Source: Effrenium voratum
Lineage: Eukaryota > Sar > Dinophyceae > Suessiales > Symbiodiniaceae
NCBI GenBank assembly: GCA_963377175.1
Contig: CAUJNA010003288.1
Coordinates: forward strand, 21,001 to 85,000
Reading direction: 5' to 3'
Length of the DNA stretch: 64,000 nucleotides
Shown here one piece after another: positions 1 through 11,900 of the stretch (the stretch's first letter is position 1; the number at the start of each line of letters is the position of its first letter). The position numbers and the translations under genes were made by a program. The notes under the pieces were generated by a model that was not told the DNA's origin, ran no database searches, and saw only the letters and a list, made by a program, of their open reading frames with translations.

Positions 1-660
1 TTACTACCTTTTGCCACTACAGTAGAATTGATGAACAACAATGGTTTTCATCTACTGTCAATCCATGTTTTGCACTTCAGTTGAAAAGGTACTACAAAGA
101 CCTTTTAACTGAGGGGCCGCGTCAAACTACATGCTTCACTTCCTGCATTTGTGTTGCATGTATGTTCACTACTGCAGGCCTTGAGCTCACTACATCGCAT
201 GAGTTAAAAGGTTGGCAGCTGCAGACTACATTGGTTGACTGTTTGTTTGAACACTACAGCGCTTGCACTTGTGTGGAAAAGTAGCAACCGATTTTAACGG
301 GAGAGAGAGAGAGGGAGGGAGAGAACCCCAAAGGGGGCACGCAGGTATGTGGATCCCCTCGACGAAGCAGATGCCCCGCCTCAGAAATCATCGTCCAAGA
401 AGGTGCAGAGGGACTGGGAAATGTGAGCAGGACAGTTCTCTTTGTAACTCGTCTTCAAATGCTTCTTTTTGCATGGTTTTGCCAAATGCGCCACTTGGGC
501 AGAACAACCACTTGCTTCGAGTGGACAGATCAGCTTGACTATTCAAACCTGGACTTCCATTGTCATTGCCTGCAGTCCGGCCTTCCGTTCAGCAAACCCT
601 TACTCTTACTTTCCAGTTCTATTTTGTGTGTGTTGCGCCAACAAACATCAAACAGGTCTT
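1..660. other. Non-coding stretch, no gene seen
   Basis: Short overlapping open frames only, none with exon-like codon use or flanking splice signals. It holds a short GA-rich run (about 301-325). It is probably intron or intergenic DNA. Confidence 0.5.
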
Positions 661-662
661 GG

Positions 663-1122
663 TCACGCACCGATACACACACACACAAACACGCGCCTGC
701 TCGCGTGCACGCGCGCGCGAACGAGCGCACGCACGCGCTCACGCACACGGGCACGCGCGCGCACACGCGGGTGCACGCGCACGCGCGCGTGCACACGCGC
801 GCGCGCATCATCGCACACGCGCACGCACACGCGCACGATCGCACACGCACTCGCACGCTCACGCGCAGGCACACGCACACGTGTCAGCACATATGATCGC
901 AAGGACATACGCTTGCGCACACGCAGGCAGAGGCACACGCGCACGCACATGCGCACGCACACGCGCACGGACAGGCGCATGCGCACATGCGCATGCGCAC
1001 CCGGACGACAGACGCATGTGCGTGCGAACACGCACACACGCGCGCGCATGCCTTCGCACGCACATGCTTGCGCACGCGCCCACGCACGCGCACGCACACG
1101 CACAGGCACACGCGCCACACAC
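663..1122. repeat. CA/CG-rich microsatellite (CACGCA type)
   Basis: About 460 bases of alternating purine-pyrimidine sequence built from CA, CG and GCAC units. Every frame on both strands is open because the repeat lacks stop codons. The resulting His/Thr/Ala/Arg or Cys/Val/Arg 'proteins' are artefacts. Confidence 0.9.
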
Positions 1123-1172
1123 TATATAAGTATATAAATGTATATATGTATACATATATATATATATATTTA
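1123..1172. repeat. TA microsatellite
   Basis: Imperfect TATA/TATG dinucleotide run directly after the CA/CG repeat. Confidence 0.85.
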
Positions 1173-1188
1173 TATGTGAATATGTCCT

Positions 1189-1224
1189 TTTGCACACACA
1201 CACACACAGAAACAGACACAGAAT

Positions 1225-1279
<55 letters not shown>

Positions 1280-1320
1280 TGACACCGACACCGGCACCGA
1301 CACCGACACCGACACCCACA
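1189..1320. repeat. CA run followed by hexanucleotide GACGCC/GACACC repeat
   Basis: A short CA run (about 1190-1210) is followed by about 15 hexamers that alternate between GACGCC and GACACC variants. One frame reads an Asp-Ala/Asp-Thr repeat, without further support for coding. From 1321 to 1865 there is G/T-rich sequence with no supported gene. Confidence 0.85.
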
Positions 1321-1865
1321 CATCCAGTCCCGACACACAGACACACCCCGTGCACGATGCAGCATGTAGCGAGTCGTTTTTTGCAGTGGCCAGGGCGGTC
1401 GCGGGTCACCGCAACCGGATGAGGAGGAGCAGCGAGCTGTACGGATTGAACGTGTGTTTTGCGTTGGGTTGGTGGTTGGTGGCTTGGTGGGGTGCTGTGG
1501 CGGTTGGGTTTGGGGGTGGGCTGGTTGGCCGTCCTCAGGGCTAGAGCTAGGCAAAACCGTAGCCCAAAGCCAACAAAACGAGGCGTGAGCAGAACCTGGG
1601 ACGGACTCAAACTCGGGTGGGCTTGCTGGACACATGAACGGCCTGGGCGGGGCCTGAGGGCCAGGGACTACAGTTCCGGGGGCGGGTTTGGGAAGATCCC
1701 TATGATCCAAAAACGAATTTGACAGTTGACCGCTTCCGAGGCGAAATACCCATTTGTGATGTTTCATTCCATCTTCAATAGAATGTCTCTGTGGCGGACC
1801 ACATGCTTTGTTTCTATTTCTTCTTTGGTTGGGTCGTTCCCGCGATTCGCAGCGAAATCGTACAG

Positions 1866-1917
1866 GAGCCGCCGTTCCCAGGGCACGAGGCCATGGACGG
1901 GCAGATCGTGACCAATG
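1866..1917 (+). CDS. Candidate internal exon, unrecognised protein
   Basis: Between a TACAG acceptor and a GT donor (1918) one frame reads EPPFPGHEAMDGQIVTN with G/C-ending codons. I do not recognise the protein. The segment is only 52 nt, so confidence rests on the splice context and codon use. Neighbouring exons cannot be joined to it with certainty. Confidence 0.4.
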
Positions 1918-2703
1918 GTCGCTGCGTCGTTGGTGGTACGGCAGCTCAGGGGCCTAGCATGGGAGAGGGGCAAAACACAGCTTGACAGAGCAAGACATCT
2001 TAGCTCCAAAAGTCGGGCATCTCTTGGTGGCATTCCACGATGAGAATCACGCATCCGGCTGGGCTCTGCATAGCGAACATGGGCCATGGGCTATTCTTGC
2101 CCACTTTCCTCCAGGGCCATAGCAGCTTGAGGCGTGTATTGAAGCTGTAGGTTTGCTGATGATTGTTTCCAGTATGGCTTGTCCAACCAGCAAGTCAGTG
2201 CGGGCAACTGCTGTGTTGCACGTTCTTTTTTGTTGGTTTTGCCGAAGGCAGTGACCGGAACAGCTGCCGGAATCGGCCCATTTTGGTAAGGCAACGATGA
2301 GTGGCTTCTTCCCGTGCACTTGCAGCCGGCCATTTACTGGTTGAGGCAGGGGCGCAGAGCGTGGCTGGTGGAAATCCCTGTCAACTCATTCTGCTCAGAA
2401 TCGGATGCACTGTGGCCCGGACTTGCAAATTTCCACCGAACAAGTGCAGAGTCGAAAGTAGAGGCTCGGCATCAACCGCTTTCACTCGCAACATTTGCGC
2501 AACAGGGTATAACTCTGTGGCCATTTGAATAGCAATACACGCATGTGCTCTTCTGTCAAAGGGTATCACATTCCAATTCTGTGTTTTTTTGCTTGTGGAT
2601 TGTGTTTGTTGGCATTTTGCTGGTTGCTGGTTGCTTGTGGGCTGTCATCAAGTGTTTGGAGATTGGAGATTCAGGAACCCCGTCTCAAGCTTCCTCGAAC
2701 GCA

Positions 2704-3495
2704 CTACATAGTTGTAAGCGGTTCGAAGGGCATTGATTCCGTTTCTAGGCTTGAGGACATCACCGAGCTCGAGGGCAGCATCTGGTCGGCGCTGCCAGCG
2801 CTGGAACTGCCGTTCCGGGTGGAGGGCTGAAGGTCTGCCAAATGTTGCGACAACAACTCCCTGTTTGTGGCAAAAGACGTATCAACAAAGCTCCGTTTTG
2901 CTTGAAGATCAGAGAGACGTTTCCCCCAGGCTTTGCATCTCATTTTCATGGGCAACAACTCCTGGCAAAAGGTCAGGTCAGTCACCCAAAGGGATGACTC
3001 CCCGGATGCTGGCAAAGTTTCAGTAGACCGGACAACTCCTGCAGCCGGGAAAATTGCTGGTTGATGATTGCGGCTTGAAAGCGCATCGATGCATCGGGCC
3101 TGCATCTTCGAGTCTTGCTCAAGCATGAATGATGCTTCTTCGGCAGCTTCGTCACCAAGTATCACGTACCAGATCTGGAAGGGCAAAACGGTTAGGCAAG
3201 AGATACTCCGGCAAATGATTTGCATTTGATTTGCATTTGAAGCTTCGGCTAGTGCTTTGCTGCAGAAGCTTTCAAGCGGCAAGGACTTGCGGAAGCCACC
3301 AAGAATTCCACCGATTGCGTAATGATCTGGCAATGACATGGCCAGTCTGGAGGATGAAGTACGTCCTGCAGAGCCAGAAGAGGCGAGGACATGCAAAGCT
3401 TGTGATAAACTGGGGGCATGGAAGAGAGCTTGATGGCTTTGACACTTCAGCTTTGAGCTGGCTTGGTATGCGGCGCGAATGAGGCTTGCTGCCAT
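2704..3495 (-). CDS. 263-codon open frame on minus strand, unknown
   Basis: This is an uninterrupted ATG-to-TAG frame of 263 codons. The product would be Ser/Leu-rich with a helical middle (about residues 150-225) and a Ser-rich tail; there is no signal peptide and no recognised motif. It is one of the few long minus-strand frames not made by a simple repeat. Against it, the 3' end overlaps a + strand segment at 2749-2818 that has a better splice context, and all other supported exons are on +. It may be an intronless gene, a retrocopy, or chance. Confidence 0.3.
   Translation of the reverse strand: MAASLIRAAYQASSKLKCQSHQALFHAPSLSQALHVLASSGSAGRTSSSRLAMSLPDHYAIGGILGGFRKSLPLESFCSKALAEASNANQMQIICRSISCLTVLPFQIWYVILGDEAAEEASFMLEQDSKMQARCIDALSSRNHQPAIFPAAGVVRSTETLPASGESSLWVTDLTFCQELLPMKMRCKAWGKRLSDLQAKRSFVDTSFATNRELLSQHLADLQPSTRNGSSSAGSADQMLPSSSVMSSSLETESMPFEPLTTM
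2749..2818 (+). CDS. Candidate internal exon, unrecognised protein
   Basis: A pyrimidine-rich TTTCTAG acceptor precedes, and a GT donor follows at 2819. The frame reads LEDITELEGSIWSALPALELPFR with strong G/C third positions. The product is an acidic, amphipathic segment that I cannot assign. It lies opposite the C-terminal part of the minus-strand frame 2704-3495; both cannot easily be real. Confidence 0.5.
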
Positions 3496-4888
3496 CTCAT
3501 ATGAACGGAGTCAACCATTTGCGTCCAAGCCACATTATGGGAAAGGTAGAACTTGAATTCCGAGAAGCCGACCACGTTCCGATTTGGAATGTCTACTTTA
3601 CAGTCATCTACAGTTCAATACTGATCAGCCATGCTTTTGGGCAGTCAGGCAGACTCCAGAAAGCACTGCACGCCAGTGCTGTTTAGCCTTGATGCGCTGA
3701 GATCAACTTGACATGCCTTTCTCAGTACTCCAGGAAACCATGGCGTACCCTCACCCTTGGTCATTGGCGCAGTTGCGAATTGGGTACGTTGTGGGCAAGA
3801 CATTGCAACCTCACTTGATGTGAAATGACCTCGCACACACACACACACAGCATGCACACAATACACATCCCTACCCAATCGAAAATGGAATATTAGGGGG
3901 GGGGGAGTTGGGTTTTGGATTTATTTTCCCTTCCATTTTTGTCCAGCTTGGGGGGCGGGGGGGGGTCCCAAGTGGAGATTGGAGGAAAGACCTGATTCGT
4001 TTTGATTGCTCTTGCAGATCTAGGCTTCTCCCTTGTTGCTTTCATTAAGGGCAGGAGAGGGGAGGAGATGCTGATTGTAGCATTTTAGCATTTTCTACCT
4101 GTAGAACCCCCCCCCCCCCATTCCCTGTCCAACGTTTGGCTAGGAAATCTGGGCAGGGGAGTCAGGGAAATCCCCCCCCCCGTGCTCCATTTTCAGGCGC
4201 CGCAGTGTTTGCCCGAGTTTCCCTTGTGTTACTTCGTTTGAGACTTTTCCCTTGTTGTTTTCAAGAATGGGAGAGCTGGGGGAAATGCAAAGCGTGGCAT
4301 TTTTGCAGGTAGAACCACCTCCGTGTGGAAGGGGTACACAGTAGTCCCGTAAATGGGATTTGGTGGCTAGCATGATCTACCCCAGACCTCCCCTTTCTGC
4401 CAGGTTTCATTTTCAGCTCCCTTGTAATTCTCATGATTTTCTCAGCTTTTTGGTGAAATCTGGTTGGAGGAGGTAATCCCTCACAACCTCCCGCCCAGCC
4501 CCTTCCAATTGTTCCCCCCATCTCAGCCAGGGACAAATGGAAGCCGGGAGCAAAAGAAGAACTTGCTTTGCTATATGAGGTAGTCTTCCCGAGGAGTTTC
4601 CTTGGAAAGGGTTGCAAAGGTTGGATTTTGAGGACCCAATCTGCCAGCTACGCGTTGCAACTTTCCCCATAGCTAGCTGGACAGGGCAGTCTTGGATGCC
4701 AATGCGCTCCACGTGGTCGTCATAGTGATCAACATATACACGCAACATCCAGCTTTGGGGGGTTTGGCATTTTGGCACTGGGCTCCCTGGCTTGTTGCTG
4801 ACGTGACGACTGGCGAATCATTTTGTCGTGCCATTCACTAAGATACGACGTGCCGAAACGTGTTTGCGGATAGAACATTGTGCTTCAG
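3496..4888. other. Non-coding stretch with homopolymer G and C runs
   Basis: Contains G runs (about 3896-3906, 3956-3966), C runs (about 4107-4120, 4172-4181) and a CA run (3833-3850). Two diverged copies of a segment with the order 'CCCTTGTT...GGGAGAG...GGTAGAACC' or its close variant lie near 4027-4110 and 4235-4315. A minus-strand frame around 4640-4760 reads MLRVYVDHYDDHVERIG; it looks protein-like but has no second line of support. Confidence 0.45.
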
Positions 4889-4993
4889 GTAGCTTCCGTA
4901 AGAATCTATGTTAGGGGGCAAGGTGAAATGGTCTGGTTCACTCGGTACTCCTATGCGCGCCAGGCCTTTCGTGTGCAGGTCACAGAGGAGCGG
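4889..4993 (+). CDS. Internal exon, unrecognised protein
   Basis: A CTTCAG acceptor and a strong GTGAGC donor (4994) bound exactly 35 codons, phase 0 at both ends. The peptide runs from VASVRIYVRGQGEMVW to QAFRVQVTEER. Its alternating hydrophobic pattern and aromatic residues look like a beta-rich domain, but I cannot name the family. No partner exon could be joined with certainty. Confidence 0.6.
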
Positions 4994-5366
4994 GTGAGCC
5001 TCATGCTGATGTGTCTCAGTCACACTTGCAGACAATCAGCGACCACTTGCCCAAACTCGTCGCAGTTTTGCCACATCCCAACCTCCCCATATTTTGCCGA
5101 ACACTCTTATTTTCCAGTGTTCTTAATAACCCCCCCGTTCCGCAATGGTTCCCATTTGGTAGGCTCAACTGTACCTCTAGCTACCCCACATTCTCCCACA
5201 TGGCTGCTTCCTCCAGACCACCCGTGCAGCCTTCCTTTTTGCATGTTCTTCCTCGATGGAATTTTCCAGCTTCTTTTGCTGCCTCGGCATGACAGATGAG
5301 GACTGGAACTGTGTTGTTTCTGTGGCCCTTGCTTTCACTTCCACAACTTTGGGGCGCACGAGTTAG

Positions 5367-5640
5367 CACGTGCGTTGGTAGCATTGTTGTTGATGTCTTT
5401 TCGGTGGTCAAGCGGGGTTTGGGGATCGACCCCTTTGAAGTCCTCAAGCGTTTTGTGTTGCTGGCCAGAACGACTTCACTATTCTCAGCTACGAGGCAAA
5501 GTGAAGCGAAGCTGAGTCGAACCTTTGGCGGTCTTGAGAGGAGATGTAGGGAGCCAACCCTGGAAACCCAGGGGACATTTGCCCAGGTGAGCCCGGAAGC
5601 TGTTGCCTGGCTGGAGGCCTCGGGGAGTGAATCATTTTAA
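5367..5640 (+). CDS. Candidate coding segment ending in a stop, unrecognised
   Basis: The open frame follows a GTTAG acceptor and ends at TAA 5640. The middle reads VGSIVVDVFSVVKRG then DPFEVLKRFVLLA, hydrophobic and protein-like. The C-terminal part (EAVAWLEASGSESF) is also plausible. Codon use is only moderately G/C-ending, so it may contain an unrecognised intron. Confidence 0.35.
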
Positions 5641-5877
5641 TGGAGCAGGATCCGCGCAAATCTCTATTGCCTTGGGCGTGAACTTTGGCAAGTGCCTGAC
5701 CCATAGTGGTTGAGCCAGCTTTTGCTTGACACTTGCAGCCTGAGAGCCAGCTCATGCAACCCTTGGTCTTGGAATTTCGGAGTTGCATGCTTTTTCCCTT
5801 GTCTTGCTGAAGGCCGCAGCTCGTCAAGGGGCAGCAGGGCGCTCAAGCCGGCAAGCCGGCGTCCGAACATGATGTAG

Positions 5878-5955
5878 ATGGAGGAATTTTGCGAGCTGGC
5901 ACCGGAAAGCCTGCGCCAACGCAACGCATGCGCACTGAAACCGTCCGCCGACACG
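5878..5955 (+). CDS. Candidate first exon, unrecognised protein
   Basis: ATG at 5878 opens 26 codons starting MEEFCELAPESLRQRN and ends exactly at a consensus GTAAGG donor (5956), phase 0. An in-frame stop (TAG) lies directly upstream, which fits a true start. The complementary strand also has an open frame here (MFGRRLAGLSALLPLDE), which is the main alternative. Confidence 0.45.
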
Positions 5956-6342
5956 GTAAGGCTTCTTAGTATCCCAAGCCGACAGAATGAGTTGCTAAAT
6001 CGCGTTGGGCATGCGCAAGGCAGTGCAACACGGGACCGCCGCGGTGCCCAGCAGCCTTGCCTCGTGCTCAGAGGCTCAGAGGCTAGGTACGGCAGTTCGT
6101 TTGGTCTGTGGCCCGAGGCCCAAAAACCTCCCATTGGGGCGAAGGTCGACCGCCCCGAAGCTCAGCCGATGGGAGAGAGGGCATGTTTGTTGAACCTGCT
6201 GGTTTAGACTGACACCGCTTCAGCGTGTGCGTTTGTGTGTGTGTGTGCATCAGTGCGCGGGTATATGCTGGGGACTATCAAGCGGGCTTCAGACCGCAAA
6301 CTATTCTTGGCTTCCTTCAACGGAGAGTCCTATTTGGCTCAG

Positions 6343-6431
6343 GAGGTTGGGTTGCTCTGAGAGCTGTGCCCTACAAGGAGCAGGAGGAGGCGGGCTTGCA
6401 AGCATCTGAATCGCTCTGGAGATTACCCTGA
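6343..6431 (+). CDS. Candidate terminal exon, unrecognised protein
   Basis: A GGCTCAG acceptor precedes a frame reading GWVALRAVPYKEQEEAGLQ and continuing to ESLWRLP and TGA (6429-6431). Third positions are mostly G or C. It could be the last exon of the gene that starts at 5878, but no linking exon is seen. Confidence 0.45.
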
Positions 6432-6937
6432 AGCATCCGGTCTGGATCAGCACATAAAGCCAATTGAAGGGGCACTTGCATCATGCCAATTCCCCCTGTT
6501 TCAGCTGCACGCGGCTCAAGCCGCAGGCGAAGTGCGTGCCATTTCAATTCGGCGCGGCGAGCAAATGGCAGATCTTGAGAAAGTTGCTGAGAAAAAGTGA
6601 ACCAGACAAACGCAAGCCTCTTGGTGCCATTTGCTGCGACCATGGACAGTCTCGCAAAGCTCGAGAGCTCTGCCATTTACAGCTCCTCTGTTCGCCGACT
6701 TCATGAGAGGCGGGTGGCTCATGGGATTTGGGCGAGAACCCATTCGATGCTGCTACTGGAATGCCAGTCGCTTGAGCAATTAATTTGGCTCATTTGAGAT
6801 TGTTGGTCACTCCCTAAAGGGATGAAGACGTGGAGTGGGGTGAAACACTGATGCAATGCTAGAAACGAGTCAGCTGAAGCCACGTGCAGTGAAGTTGCAC
6901 TGCGTGCAGAGCGGACGTTGTTCTCCCTGGGAACCCA

Positions 6938-7130
6938 ATGGCACAGCTTGAGCTGAGCCTTCGGTCTGCGTCCTTGCGGTCCTTCGGTCCATTGCGTCAA
7001 CGCTTAGATTCGGTCGGGTCCACGGATCGCAGGCCCGAGCTTTTGGCGCGGCTCCGGGTCCCAGCGAATCCGCCCAGCGGCATACCGCTGTCGCGGTCTA
7101 GCGCCGAGGCGCTGCGTGGCCTGGCGACGG
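6938..7130 (+). CDS. Candidate first exon (Arg/Ser/Leu-rich N-terminus)
   Basis: ATG 6938 begins MAQLELSLRSASLRSFG; the later part reads RPELLARLRVPANPPSG and RSSAEALRGLATEG. The first ~30 residues are rich in Arg, Ser and Leu and nearly free of acidic residues, like an organelle transit peptide. The 3' boundary is unclear (GA/GT/GC donors all lie within 7126-7150). It could be the 5' end of the SET-domain gene downstream; that is inference from position only. Confidence 0.4.
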
Positions 7131-7582
7131 AGGGGAGGGGGTGGTTTGGGGTGGCTTGCTTTGTACAGGTGTGATGAGTTGATTTCGCAATTTGCCGATG
7201 TGAGAGATCAAGGTCATCTATGTTGAGGGTGGGGGACATGAGGGATAACTCTGGCGACTCGAGATTGCCTGCGGAGCTGTTTTTGTCCAGCTGGATGCTG
7301 GATGTTTCGATTTGCAGCTTACAGGACCTCTCTGAAGCAATCTCCCTTGCTTGAGGTTCGGTGGTCGGCAACAGAAGCACTTATTGAGTGACCGCAGAGA
7401 ACCTGGGAGGGCTTTTTTGTTCGGACAAGATCCGTTTGAACAGGGCTTGTGGTTTGGTATCGATCCTGCCTGGTTCGGCCAAATTTTGCAGAAGAGGAAA
7501 AGAAGCTCCAGTGCAAGTTTGAGCTACCTGCAATGACAATTTTACGAGTTTCGATCGGTTTTGGTTTGTCTGGCAGCTTTCC

Positions 7583-8100
7583 TTGTCGGGTAGCTTTTGC
7601 ACTCGCATGACAATGCAGCAGACCAGTCAATCGAGCAAAGATGCCAATCACGTCAACAATTTGCCTTGGCAAAAATACCTTGCATTCTTTGCTTTCTTAG
7701 GCAAGAGCTGCGGACATTTACACTTCGACCTCGCAAACTGTTCGGTGTCCCGGAGGAGTACATTTACTACTCTGAGAGCAACCAAGCAGATTTTCCGTAT
7801 TGGGAGAAACCTAATCTTACTCAAGGATGTCATCGTGCCTGACGATTTCAAGCATCTGATGGAACTTGTTCCCTTTGTCTCCCCGGAGATTGAAGCCGGC
7901 ATTTGTCGGGCCGCGAACTGGAAGCTTGCACGTGGACTCCTTGGGTGGAACATCTGCTTCGGATGCAAGCGATGTGCTTGGCCCAGAGGCGGCTGTGAAG
8001 GCTTTGGGGACCGCTCTGAGGGCCCAGCCTCAGGAGAAATCCAGGTTCAAGACGGCATGCGGCATGGTGCCAGGCGGTGGATGTAAACCATGTCCCCGGG
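7583..8100 (+). CDS. Coding-like sequence in three successive frames
   Basis: Three protein-like stretches follow each other directly in different frames. They are KLFGVPEEYIYYSESNQ (about 7737-7826), DVIVPDDFKHLMELVPFV (about 7831-7935) and SDVLGPEAAVKALGTALR (about 7960-8052). The gaps are too short for introns. Either it is a frameshifted remnant, or the exon boundaries have been misread; one frame alone is open from 7583 to 8086. The family is not recognised. Confidence 0.3.
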
Positions 8101-8344
8101 CCCTTGCGGGAACTCTTCTTTTGCGCGAGGTCCAGGGTGGGCGACACCTGCGTGTGGCCGGAGGAATTGCCGGCCGTGGCGCCCACACTACGCCAGAGGC
8201 ACCCGACCAGCAATGACTCCCCTGGCACCCGCTGCCGCCATTCGACGACTCCCAGCTGCCGCAGCTTCCCATTTGCCACCAGACATTCACATCACACACC
8301 TTGGGCTGTGTATGTGACGCGAGCACCGTCGGGTTGGCTCCGCA

Positions 8345-8440
8345 GGCTACTGTAGCTGCGTGCCGAGGGTTTGGAGGATGTGGAGAAGTTGGAGAAGTTG
8401 GTGGTGTTCCACGAGCACATGCACGCTCTAGCATGCTGTG
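8345..8440 (+). CDS. Candidate exon, helical segment
   Basis: One frame reads AEGLEDVEKLEKLVVFHEH then MHALACC. It is Glu/Leu/Lys-rich, likely alpha-helical, and codons end mostly in G or C. It lies just upstream of the SET exons and may belong to the same gene. Boundaries are uncertain (possible GC donor near 8432). Confidence 0.35.
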
Positions 8441-8939
8441 TGCCTCGCGTTGATAGGGGAGGCACCGGAAGCTGAGACGGCTGCATTGGAGGAGCTTCGG
8501 CGGTCAAGTTTTGGCTTGCTCCTTGTTGGCTTTTGGCATCCTGCAGCCATTTCCTATCCAGCATTTCGCTTCAACTTTTCTGACCCCCAAGCGCATCTCC
8601 ATCCACCTAGTCCCTCCCTCGCTTCCCTCCTTTCCTCCCTGCCCACCTCAAGAACAGCGAAGGAGTATGGCCTTGAAGTCGACATGTTGCCCAGAAGCAG
8701 CTTGCAATCTTGAGCTCTCCGACACAACGCCACCCACATGGCCGTGGTTTGCGGTGATCATGATCGCACCATGCTCCTGGATGGCAGCTAGCACAGTTTG
8801 CTACATCCTCATGATTCATGCCTTTACCATGAATCAGTCAGGTGGAAGCTGCAAGCACTTGACAATCTGTTCACGAACCAGAGACATGCGTTTCTTTCTG
8901 AGGTACTTGGCATCGTTCATCGCTTCTTATTCGAGCCAG

Positions 8940-11900
8940 CTGGAGGTGTGCGGTTCTGCGTCCAAGGGGTCATTCCTTCGCCTGACGCAGCCCTGCACAA
9001 AGGGAAGTGTCCTGCTCTCAGTGCCTTTGGCTTGCGTTCACAATCTGCACCTGCGGCTAACAACAATCAAATTACTTGATGGTTCTCAGCAAAACATGGG
9101 GAATGACCCCTTTCTCCCAGAAAGGTTTCCTTCAAGAGAATCCCTGGGTTTCTTCCCAAGACCTTGGGTCATTCCCTACTGAGCACCAGCCAGATTATCA
9201 CATTGGAGTTTGGTGGTTCAGAAGCTCATAAACGACTTGAACACAAGCACCCTTTGATTTTGAGCTAGATTGCTTTTGATTGAGCCCACCATGATCCACC
9301 ACAGCTTCTGGGACATGACTCAAGAGATTGGATCATCCGGAAAGCCGCCTTCCACAGCTCCATATGTGCCATGGTCAAACCACTCCTTTAATTCGGGTTG
9401 GTAGAGATGGTCATGGGCCTCTTACACAACTAGGGATTTTAAACGCTGCCTGGGTTCCTCTAACGAATCCATGACCTCAACCCACATAAGGAGTCTTGAC
9501 CAGCCACCGGCTCAAAGCCCCTAATTGCCAGCGGGGTGGTGCGGGTCAAGCATCGCTTATGTTGTCGTGTCAACATTTTGGTGGAGGTCTTCACGGGAGG
9601 AAGCCGGCATGTGGTGGAGTTTGTCCCCATAGGGGTGGCGGTCCACCTGCGCTCCATTTGCGTTTGCAAAGCCGAAGGTCTGCTGACGAGCCCACGCTAA
9701 ACCAGCCTGAGACACTCTCCAGTACAATCAGCAGACTTGGAAGCACGGGCAGCTGCGCGAAATGCTGGAGCGTATGAGCACCGCCCATCCTCTAAGTTCA
9801 GGCACCTTGATTTGTTGAACTTTTGTGCTCAGGTAGCGTAGTCCTTTGAGGTGCAGTGTTGTCCTTGGCATTGCAAAGCGGCGGTTCGTCCCTAATGCCC
9901 CAGGAGAGGCCTATGTATTTTCAGTAGCAAGATTCGCCGCTGTATTATTTGTTGGCTGCGGAGGTTTTGGGGCAGCTTCGCGGTGGATGGCGCGTGGCCA
10001 GCGTGTTGCTTTCCCTGCTAGGGCCGGACTGGGCAGGAAGATCAGTTAAAAGGAGTCACAAGCAGTTTTGACCCCAGGCGTGTGGCGCTCAAAAGACTGT
10101 CCTCAATGGCAACGTTTTTCGCTGCTGGCCACGTTGGGGATCTTCAGGCTTCAGCATGTTAAGATGATCCCGCAACGTCCAGATTGATTTACGGACATTC
10201 CTTTAGCAAGCATTCGTCACTCGCCGAAGCAAAGCTGTTCGCCCAGGTGCCCATGTCGTCGTGCCTCTGCTCGTGGGACGTGAGCGACAAAGCCCTGGAG
10301 GCCTTGCATCCTGAGCCCATGGCGCCCCTCAGACTGGCATTGCTGACTGCCGGCTATTCGCGAACGGAGTACTTCTCGCGGGCCGCGCCGCTCGAGGCAT
10401 CTGCTTGGGTTTGAGGGGACATGGGTGGTAGCGCAGGAGATTCGATCAACAGCCAACACCGGGAGTATGTTTTTTTGCCAGGTGCACCAGGGCTGCCAGG
10501 GTCAGCAGGGTGGTTTGTGATGCTGTTGTTCCGGGCACAAAGTGAAATCGGCCTTCTTGTCCATTTACTTGGATTTCTCATTGCCCCCTATGATTGGAAA
10601 CTCCCTGCAAACACATAGGTCTTCAGCTGCCACATGGCCAGTTGGCCAGACGCCTCGGTCGCGGCGGAGTGGGCGGGGCCCAGCCTGGCGTGGCGCCGCG
10701 TGGGCGGCTGGCGCCAGGAGCTGCGGAGGGAGTGGCAGCGGCTCCGCCAGGCGGGGATCGAGGTGACGGAAGAGCAGCCGCGCGACGCAAGCGTCAGGCT
10801 GAATGCTGGGAGGTGTGGGGGTGTGGTTGCGGGATGTGCTGCGGAACAGACGACATGTGCAAGGAAAGTGCGGAAGTATAGTTTGTATCTCCTAAAACAA
10901 TCCTGGAGCAAAGCTGGCTTGATGATTGAATGGGGGTGTCCTAGAGCCGGACAAGACAAGTTTTGGGAGTTCACGTGGAGGGACAGACATAAACCTTTTC
11001 AGATTCCGATTTGCAAGCTTTTGCGGAAGCGACGGTCTCTTTTGCCTGTAGTGATGCGTGGGCAGAGAGTTGGATGTTTTGAACTTACAATGATGCAGGG
11101 TGGCAGGGTATCCTGGTGTTTGTTGCCAGAGCTGTTGGCCTTTTGCACTGCTGTTGCTGGGCACATGTTGGCACGAGCCGGCATGTCTCCTTTTCGGTTC
11201 ACGCGCAAAAACGTGTTCCAAACGAATGGCGCCTCATGCGGCCGGCAACTGTCTTTCCAATCTGTCACAAAGCTTTGCTTTGGCGTGGATCTGAGGCATC
11301 TTTGGGCAGCGCTGGTGGTGCAAACGCGCGCCCTTGGCGGGAGCGGGGAGAACCTCACTCTTTGCCCGGGCATCGATCTTTGCAATCACGTGTCCGTGGG
11401 ACAAACTGCTCGGGTCAAGATTCAAGAGCATGCTGTTGAGCTTGTGGCCGAGTACAGCATGGAAGCGGGGCAGGAGGTGACCATAAACTATGGGCCGGAT
11501 GCAGATTTCTTGGATCTGTTCGAGGCCTTTGGCTTCTTCGATTCTTTGCTGTGTTGTGTCGGTGTTGCAGTGGTTTTCGAACACTCGTCATGTTGCCGAT
11601 GTTGCATGCTGCCAAGGTTTTCCTCTTTCCTGAAGACCTGACCCATGGGCTTGCCCGCAGTGTCCCACTCAGGATTCCACTAGCGTCATCCACACGGTCG
11701 AGGTGGAGATCCCACTCAGCACCATGTTGTCAGACCAGGAGTGGCGGAGGGACATCATCATGGCCGCGGCAGAGCAAGGCTACGATGAGGTCTTTGAGGT
11801 GGGCCGAAGTTTCAGAGTGTTTTGCGGCTCGCGAAACAAGGTTACCGAGATCTTAACGTGAAACTACAGAGCCTCAAAGCGTTCAAGCATCTCATTTTCA

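Noticed and set aside
423..1767. Several 100-300 codon frames rich in His/Thr/Arg/Cys/Val
   Set aside because: They follow the CA/CG microsatellite and the GACGCC repeat, with no coding signal outside the repeats.
6775..6800. Relic of the dinoflagellate spliced leader ('TTTGGCTCA')
   Set aside because: Only nine bases agree with the remembered leader end, which is not enough to call an integrated leader; no longer match was found by eye in the window.
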